A stretch of DNA of 64,000 nucleotides from Immersiella caudata (Eukaryota > Ascomycota > Sordariomycetes > Sordariales > Lasiosphaeriaceae): the NCBI GenBank assembly GCA_030512335.1, contig JAULSU010000001.1, positions 7,874,001 to 7,938,000 of the forward strand, in the 5' to 3' direction. Both the position numbers and the translations under genes were made by a program. Positions 57,903 through 64,000 of this stretch are shown piece after piece. The notes beneath the pieces were generated by a model. The model was not told where the DNA came from and did not search any database. It worked only from the letters and a program-made list of their open reading frames with translations. How positions within the stretch are numbered: position 1 is the first letter of the stretch; each line of letters starts with the position of its first letter.

Positions 57903-58784
57903 CTACTCACCCAGCCACTCCATCTCCTCCCACGCCATCCTCTCCCCGTCACACAGCAGATCGATTGCATCTGCCACCTCGGGATGAAACAACCTCGGGA
58001 GGTCCCTCCTCATCCGAATCGCCATGTGCAGATGCAAAAGCACCCACGTCAGCTGGTGAAACATCACGTCACCTTCAAGATCCCCCAGCGTCATGTTGAA
58101 TGACCAGAGCATCTCGGCGCTCGTGTCGAACCTGTCGTGGACGGGCGCAATTGAAAACACCTCGGGGTCGTCGCCCAGACTGACCGGGCTCACCCGCCCA
58201 CCCGTCGGTGCCAAGCTCACAATCACCCCCAAGAGCTCATTCACCATCCTCGCCAGCCACTTCATGGTCCTCAGAACGCTAATCGTTCGAAACTGCCCTT
58301 CAAACCGATACGCATTCACATGCGGACAGCCGTCGTTGCCAAAGTGCTGGAAGAACAGCCAAGACAGCAGGACCATCTGGAAGTTCTCCTCCAGCTGGGC
58401 TTCGTCGGGAAGCACGATGCCAGTCGGCAGAGGCAGAGCGACGTTCCATCCCATCGGGAGTCCGATCATGGGGATGATGTCATCCACCACTTCCTTGAAC
58501 TCGACGTAGGTCGGAGGGGGTTGAAACATCATCAACTCTGCGCTGAGGATGGTGTCGATGCATGGTTGGTGGTAGCCGACCACGTCCTTGATGATGCGGA
58601 GCAGCAGGTTTGGGGACGGGTTGTCGAAGAGCTCCTGGAGCTTACCTTCGAGCTCTACCCGGTTGCCATGTGCGATGTTGGGGTCGGGGTAGATGTCGGG
58701 GGCGTAGAGGAAGGCCGCGGGGAGGTCGCAGGGAGTGGGGTTGTCGATGTGGTCGCGGCAGAAGGCGCAGGCGGCATTGGACAT
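57903..58784 (-). CDS. Hypothetical protein, 293 aa
   Basis: An uninterrupted open frame with coding character throughout. MSNAACAFCRDHIDNPTPC has a CxxC start; the rest is helical and rich in Leu/Met with aromatic clusters (VLLSWLFFQHFGND, VMFHQLTWVLLHLHMAIRM). No signal peptide and no classical TM helix. I do not recognise a domain. The strong antisense frame on the plus strand is a codon-bias shadow. Confidence 0.65.
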   Translation of the reverse strand: MSNAACAFCRDHIDNPTPCDLPAAFLYAPDIYPDPNIAHGNRVELEGKLQELFDNPSPNLLLRIIKDVVGYHQPCIDTILSAELMMFQPPPTYVEFKEVVDDIIPMIGLPMGWNVALPLPTGIVLPDEAQLEENFQMVLLSWLFFQHFGNDGCPHVNAYRFEGQFRTISVLRTMKWLARMVNELLGVIVSLAPTGGRVSPVSLGDDPEVFSIAPVHDRFDTSAEMLWSFNMTLGDLEGDVMFHQLTWVLLHLHMAIRMRRDLPRLFHPEVADAIDLLCDGERMAWEEMEWLGE

Positions 58785-59410
58785 GGTTTGCTGTGGTTAG
58801 CGATGTCGAGAGGGAGGGACGCGCCTGCGTGAGTGGATATGGTTACTCACCTGACTTACACTTACCTCCGGGGTAGGGATGGTTTGTGAAGCGATGAGAT
58901 GGGAGAAGTGCGGTATTTATGTGCTGGTGGGGGATTTCTTATAGTGCTCGTAGGGCATTGGGGGGAGAGGGCTGGCCAGGAGAGAACAATCCCCTTATCC
59001 TCTGTTGCCCAGAAGGGATAGTGATGCGATTGTTCGGGCTGAGTGGAGATCAATAGTGCCAGCTACAGCTCGGTCGAAGTTTTCTTTGTTACAATGTATA
59101 TGTGGCGCCAGGATCACGATTGTTCGGGACGACTTCTCTTTGTTCCGAGGTTCGACAGTCACCAAGGCACTCAGGCCGCAGCAGCACGGTACTCAACTCT
59201 AATTGCCTGCGCTGCTCAACCATCAATACAACAAGAGAGTCCAACACCTCAGCGCAAAAGTTCCTTGCAAAGTGCGAGGATGAAACGGTCATGCTCTCGC
59301 ATATTCAGGGGTATTAAGACTATTGGCGCAGTGACTGATACGTGCACCAGCCACCTTCTCGAGTGCCGCTAATTCTTCGGCCTGGCAAGCGAGAAGCAAA
59401 AACAGGCATC
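58785..59410. other. Intergenic, nothing recognised
   Basis: Promoter side of the hypothetical gene. Short frames only. Confidence 0.5.
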
Positions 59411-60033
59411 ATGAGATTTAGGTTGCCGAAGCTGCGCATCCGCAACTGCGGGCACGCGGGCCTCGCGGCTTGCATCATGAACAGCGTCGTCATGGAGACG
59501 CCGCCGCTGCACAACATCATCAATTCGCCTCTGGGGCGGCGCTGCTTCGGGCGGCGCGAGACGGACATTAGCGGGGCCAGCAAGATTATGGGGCAAGTAT
59601 TTCCTCCTGCTACCTACTCTGCATGCTTTCATGTATGTCATCTCGCAGCGTAATCCACGACCTCACCAATGGACGCTTCCGGGACGGCAACACAACCAAC
59701 TTGAACGACATGATCGGCGGGTTTATCCGCAACAGCCTGTCGCAGAGCGAGCTCGAAGGCGAGGCCAACTTGCGGATCTTTGCGGGGGGCAGGTGGATGT
59801 GCTCGGGCAAGACGGTAGCGCTGTTTGATCTGAACAAGGTGACGTTCGAGGTGAGCCTCACTTTTTGCTGGTTTTGCGTGAAAGTGCTAATCACCCGTGT
59901 TTCTATGGCACAGCTGATGCGGCGATTCGATTTCCAAGTCGCTGACCCGGTCCATGCCTGGCGCGTGGCAGACTATCTCATGCCATACGTCAGCGAAATG
60001 ATGGTCTGCATCACGGAAGACACGAGTATGTAG
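59411..60033 (+). pseudogene. Truncated cytochrome P450, C-terminal part
   Basis: Three exon-like pieces: 59411-59592, 59649-59850 and 59914-60033, 167 codons. The first intron would be GC-AG (GCAAGT...GCAG); the second is GTGAGC...ACAG. IMNSVVMETPPLH and SPLGRR match the K helix and following loop of P450s, but the ExxR arginine is replaced by proline. IFAGGRWMCSGKTVALFDL is the haem-binding segment with its cysteine, although the usual arginine is one place early. FDFQVADPVHAWRV is the typical last strand. The first 300 or more residues, including the I helix, are missing. It is a remnant and not expected to be an active monooxygenase. Confidence 0.6.
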
Positions 60034-60647
60034 GGGCTTTGCGAGGATGCCAGTGTCATGGCTCATGCTGGGGTATCGTCACAAGAGGAAATACGAAGTC
60101 GCTCCGGGCTCGTGAGCCTACGCGATCACTCCTGCTTCTAAGCATGACAAGACCCACGTGCCGCAGGTACGCCGTAGGTACTAGCTGAAGCTAGCAAGTC
60201 ATCTTCTAGTCTAGGGATAATTGCCCACCTAGGTAAGGTATGTGAATCCGCCGCTACCCGCCGTAATCCAGGTGCGTGGTATTTACGGGGATTAGTCTTA
60301 CATCTGATTCCAGACGACGGGGACCAATTGCTGACAGGGGCAGGGGAAGTCGACGGCACAGTTCCAAGCAAACATGGGATGTATCATGCGCCGCTCTTTG
60401 CAAAGACTGTCTTGCAACCTACCTACCTTCCAAAAGAGGCATAATTCATTACGCCTGCTTACCTACCCACCTACTCAGTGTACTGCCCTCCGCACTCTGT
60501 ACGAGCAACTCTGTTGAGCGATAACAACGCTAGCTGGAAAGACAAACACGGGCACGTGTAGCTTTGCGTTCTCGACATAAAAGGGACTCAGTGACCCTCA
60601 TCTGAACTGATGCGACCAGCAACCGCTTCCATTCATCCATTCCCACC
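60034..60647. promoter_or_regulatory. Upstream region of the con-13-like gene
   Basis: A TATA-like CATAAAAG (about 60576-60583) lies about 65 bp before the ATG at 60648, and a GCACGTGT E-box-like site lies near 60552. No other gene was seen. Confidence 0.35.
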
Positions 60648-61734
60648 ATGTCTCCAAAGCTCTCCAAGTTCACCGCAGCCTTCGTGCTGCTGGTCACCCA
60701 CCTCGCCGGCCCCTCCGTCGCACAGGATCCTCCCGAGCTCGCCAACAAGCCCTACGTGTTCACCGACCGCCAATTTATCTGGACTTTCGGTGATGCCATC
60801 AGACCGACTTGGCCAACCCCCAAGATCACGACCCGCAGGTGGGACGATGTGCCTTCCCTTGCCAAGTTCATCCCCGAGACATGCACCAACCGCACTGGGG
60901 ATGATTGGTTCAACACCTTCAAACCCGAAGACTTCACCGTCTACGACGTCTTTTACGGCGACTGCGCAGCACCTTGGACCTTTTGTTATCACAAGGATGT
61001 TGAGAGGTTGGATGGTGTCAGCGCCCAAAAGGCTTTCGAGGTACCCCTATTCAAGATAACACCATGGAGACCCTTCGGGCGGGCTAATAGCAATCCAGAA
61101 CTTTGGCCGTACCCCCGTTCGCATGCGCCAATGGGCCGCCGTCATCGCCATCATTCCCGAGCGCCAGACCGGCGAAGCCGCCCACCAAGCTGGCAACACC
61201 CTAGTCTACCACGGCACCGCCACCGGTCACCCCGCCATCGACGTCCACGAGCTCGCCCACTTCGCCGACTTCTGGAAGACAGACACCTCGCCCGTAGGCA
61301 GCAAGCCATACAGCTGGTGGAGCCGAGACAACAACACCTGGCGATCAAAGGTGGTCACCGACCAATCCCTGGCCTCGGAGTACTCGCGCCGCTCGTTCAT
61401 GGAGTCCTTTGCTGAGATTGGTATCATGGCGTCCTACGACGTTGCGACCAACGGTGGTCTTGGTGCTGCGCAGCCGCGGTGGACCGAGTTTCGGAATCAG
61501 CTGCAGACGTACAGGGAATACATGGGTGACGATTTGATTCCTAGCGGCAGGTGCACCAAGATGACGCCGCAGTCACCTCTTGTGCACAAGGTGCCTCAGA
61601 GGGGGGTGGTGGTGGAGGAGCCGCCAAAGCTGGATCGGGGGAGCTATGGTGTCCCGGCTATCGAGCTGACCAAGGAGAAGTATGAGAGCTTTGAGGTGGG
61701 GAGGGGGTTCCCGACGCCGCCGCCGCGGAAGTAG
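60648..61734 (+). CDS. Secreted con-13-like protein with HExxH motif
   Basis: Two exons, 60648-61040 and 61099-61734 (58-nt intron, phase 0), 342 aa. The signal peptide is KFTAAFVLLVTHLAGPSVAQ. The order of blocks, PYVFTDRQFIWTFGDAIRPTWP, CTNRTGDDWFNTF, VYDVFYGDC, FGRTPVRMRQW, and late RCTKM, fits the conidiation-specific protein 13 family of Neurospora relatives (from memory). HELAHFADFW contains the HExxH pattern of zinc metalloproteases, and SFMESFAEIG offers a downstream glutamate ligand. Catalysis is unproven in the family. Expected outside the cell or in the conidial wall. The protein ends in a Pro-rich tail. Confidence 0.82.
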
Positions 61735-61941
61735 GGTGGTATCAAAGGGAAGTCAAGAGGGGGAACTCATGAAGGAGAACCATGAGTGACCTACCTAGAT
61801 TTTGTTTCACGTCGCTCGTTTACCACTCCTTTTGTTTTGTTTTTTATACAGATTGCTCAGCTGTTTGGTTGCTATTTAGGGGTAGAATGTTACACCACAA
61901 TAGACTCGGGTACCTAGACACGGCTGTAGTATCATCGTCCG

Positions 61942-61946
<5 letters not shown>

Positions 61947-61987
<41 letters not shown>
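61947..61987. repeat. (CT)n microsatellite
   Basis: About 20 uninterrupted CT units in the short convergent region between the con-13-like and GH6 genes. Confidence 0.95.
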
Positions 61988-61989
<2 letters not shown>

Positions 61990-62166
61990 AGGCAGTAGGC
62001 AACAATGCTGTCGGCGGGCGAAACAACACGGTCGTTGATTTGCCAGCGTCGTCAGGGGTCTCATTTTCAAGATAGATCAAGATTGCTGCAAGAGGATCTG
62101 CACGTCGCTTTTTCATCTTCAGAGATATATAGTGCTTTTCTATTCAGGGGTGCACACCCTCTCCAT

Positions 62167-63327
62167 CTACACCTTGACACCGTCAATCGAGACATGCGCA
62201 TTCTTGACCAACATCTGCACATACTCATCATGCCACTGCCCCGCCGCCGGCGAGTTCGGAAAGCCACACCGCCCATCGCTCTCCCCGCCCGGCTTAATCC
62301 AAACCAAGCTATCCACCACCGTATTATTATTACTCGTCCCCGGCACCGGCCCAAAGCCCGCCTCCACATTGCACCACTCCCCCCACTCCTTCCTCGCCCC
62401 GGGCATCGCCACGCGCCCCTGATCCACAATAAACCGCGCCGGCAGGCCCTCCTCCTCGAGATACGCCCCCAGGCTCGTGCAGTAGTGACTCTCATCCCAG
62501 CTCTTGCTATACTCTGTGTAATTCTCCCTCACCACCGCATCGAACGCATTGTAATTCGACACGTTTGTCGCAAACCCGCGGATCTTTGCCTCCCGCGTGC
62601 CGTTCTTGCTGGCAATTGCCAACACCTCGGCGAAGACCTTCGCCGCGAGCGGCATGTTCGGATCCCAGCCGAGCCAACCACCGTGTGCAGCGTCGAGGTA
62701 GAGATGCACATGTCCAAACTGCAACGCCGAAATCGCATGCGCGATGCCCTCTCTGTACGTCGGCGCGGCGGCGGCGCACCCGGGGATCTCCATGTTGGTT
62801 ACCAAATTCGCAAGCGAATCCGGCTCCAGGACGATCGCAAAGTCGAGGTCGGTTGCCGCAGAGACTTTTGCGGCGTACGGAGCGATGTATTCCTCCTTGT
62901 ACCGACGGAGGCCATCCTGCGCGGTTTTGAGCTCGCCGGCGCTTTCGCCTGCGCTGCAATCGCGGTCAGGGAGGTTGTACAAGACCAAACCGACGATTTG
63001 GCGCTCGCCGGTCTTGGACTGGGCTTCGCGCGCGCTTTTGATGGCGGCGTCAATGTTGGAGAGGTCGGCAATGCGGGAGACCCAGACAAAGGTCCCGACG
63101 TTTTGGACTTTGCGCACGCGGAGGGCGTTGGCGGTGTCGCCGGCGGCGGTGAAGGATGCGTGGGTTTGGTCGAGCTTGGTGGCGTAGGAGGGGTTGACAA
63201 AGAGGGTTTTTCCGGTGAAGGGGTTGGGGGCGGTGGTGTCGTTGGTGGTTTGGCGGAGGGAGAACCGTGGGGCGGCTGACACGGCGCCTGCGGCGGAGAG
63301 GGCTGCGAGCAGCGAGGAGGTGCGCAT
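62167..63327 (-). CDS. Secreted GH6 glycoside hydrolase (cellobiohydrolase/endoglucanase)
   Basis: A single exon of 386 aa, starting at the ATG 63325-63327 so that MRTSSLLAALSAAGAVSAAP is the signal peptide. The family signatures are intact: LVLYNLPDRDCSAGE with the catalytic-acid Asp123, IVLEPDSLANLVTN with Asp170, HLYLDAAHGGWLGW, TNVSNYNAFD, DESHYCTSLG, EWCNVEAGFG, and LVWIKPGGESDGRC. There is no CBM1 or linker, so it is a catalytic domain alone, like the short Cel6C-type enzymes rather than CBH II. It hydrolyses beta-1,4-glucan outside the cell. A TATA-like ATATAAG lies about 95 bp upstream (63418-63424). Confidence 0.94.
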   Translation of the reverse strand: MRTSSLLAALSAAGAVSAAPRFSLRQTTNDTTAPNPFTGKTLFVNPSYATKLDQTHASFTAAGDTANALRVRKVQNVGTFVWVSRIADLSNIDAAIKSAREAQSKTGERQIVGLVLYNLPDRDCSAGESAGELKTAQDGLRRYKEEYIAPYAAKVSAATDLDFAIVLEPDSLANLVTNMEIPGCAAAAPTYREGIAHAISALQFGHVHLYLDAAHGGWLGWDPNMPLAAKVFAEVLAIASKNGTREAKIRGFATNVSNYNAFDAVVRENYTEYSKSWDESHYCTSLGAYLEEEGLPARFIVDQGRVAMPGARKEWGEWCNVEAGFGPVPGTSNNNTVVDSLVWIKPGGESDGRCGFPNSPAAGQWHDEYVQMLVKNAHVSIDGVKV

Positions 63328-64000
63328 TTTGGAATGCTTGCCTCGATGGGTGACGATGGGTGATGATGGTTGCTGAGGAGTTTGAGATGAGAGCAGATGG
63401 GGAGGCACCTTGCTCTGCTTATATGTTGATCTCAGGGCAAGCAATGCGCCGCATCGCTCATCTCCAGCATTCACGTTGTTATTGCTCATCGACCCACAAC
63501 GGACCGCGTGCGCGTTTGTTCCTCCGTGTGGCGAGCGTGATATCATCGATGGCCCGGCTCATAGACAGCCCGAACCCGCTGAGGCGGCATTTTAACGCCG
63601 CAATAATCCGGGAACGGCTCCGACATGGTGTTGATCGCCCAAAGAGGCAAGAAGCGGGAACTAACCCGGGCTTGGACGGCCGGGACGGTCCCCGCCAATG
63701 ACACCTGATTGGACGCTCCGGTGCAGATCCGGGTTTCAGATCGAGCCGCGCATGGGAATATATATTAAAGTAAATAGTATGTGCATACAATGCGCAATGG
63801 GTGTGCCCTATCTCGGAGGATTGCTGTGAGGCTTTTATGAACTAATACCGTCAATCGTGCACTGCACTCAAGAGTGGGGGTATGAATCCTAGATGGGGAC
63901 ATTGGGTTCATCAGGGCCAACAGCCAACCTCCGGGGCCAGCTCGAGGGCTCGGGTAGAGCCGAGCTTCCGAGTCCACTCAGCCCGTGGAGATGGACTTTC
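63328..64000. promoter_or_regulatory. GH6 promoter side and window end
   Basis: It holds the upstream region of the GH6 gene. No further coding sequence was recognised to the window edge. Confidence 0.45.

Noticed and set aside
62005..63279. 424-codon open frame on the plus strand
   Set aside because: It is the antisense of the GH6 gene. Its Arg/His/Pro-rich then Gly/Val-rich composition is a codon-bias shadow.

Overview
The window is 64 kb of nuclear DNA from a filamentous ascomycete (Pezizomycotina, most likely a Sordariomycete). The evidence is genes with short GT-AG introns of about 50-95 nt, two HET-domain genes, a GH6 cellulase, a con-13-type conidiation protein, a PDR-type ABC transporter, and a large AT-rich block of transposons degraded in the manner of repeat-induced point mutation (RIP). 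Nothing prokaryotic or organellar was seen. All multi-exon models below were joined by eye from splice consensus and phase.

Left part (1-34.5 kb), mostly unique sequence. In order: a broken coiled-coil gene (77-609); a secreted alpha/beta hydrolase (1671-2630); a HET protein (3148-5179); a Cys-rich ORF; an ankyrin pseudogene; a 2OG-Fe(II) oxygenase (8079-9167, minus); a small secreted Cys-rich protein (10567-10966); a GST/eEF1B-gamma-like protein (11128-11904, minus); a degenerate tRNA-like gene; a seven-exon fusion of a SesB-like lipase and a DUF7580-like region (12638-15654, minus); head to head with it, a fusion of acuF-type C2H2 zinc fingers, C2 and two WW domains (16084-19083); a PDR ABC transporter (19444-24413, minus); a decayed membrane-protein gene; a bZIP factor (27921-28745, minus); a small two-exon gene; a HET protein with a coiled-coil tail (30882-33569, minus); and a second ankyrin pseudogene.

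Middle (34.8-50.6 kb), a nested transposon island. A Fot1/pogo-type DNA transposon (34842-37243, TA target duplication) was split by a solo LTR (35708-36261, GTAT duplication). Next to it lies a complete 12.4-kb Ty3/gypsy-type LTR retrotransposon on the minus strand (37371-49743, ACAT duplication, two 513-bp LTRs), full of stops and TpA. An 812-bp element with 95-bp inverted repeats follows (49815-50626).

Right part (51-64 kb): a DUF6594 membrane protein (51400-52634, minus) head to head with a caspase-like protease gene (53291-55044), a Cys/His-rich protein (55419-56300), a decayed ankyrin-like fragment, an unknown 293-aa protein (57903-58784, minus), a truncated cytochrome P450 (59411-60033), a con-13-like secreted protein with a HELAH motif (60648-61734), and a secreted GH6 glycosidase (62167-63327, minus).

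The recurring theme is non-self recognition and cell-death-type architecture (two HET proteins, SesB-DUF7580, caspase-like/DUF6594, ankyrin relics) around a RIP-type transposon island, mixed with secreted and detoxification genes. The two head-to-head fusion genes at 12.6-19.1 kb are the least conventional part of the window.
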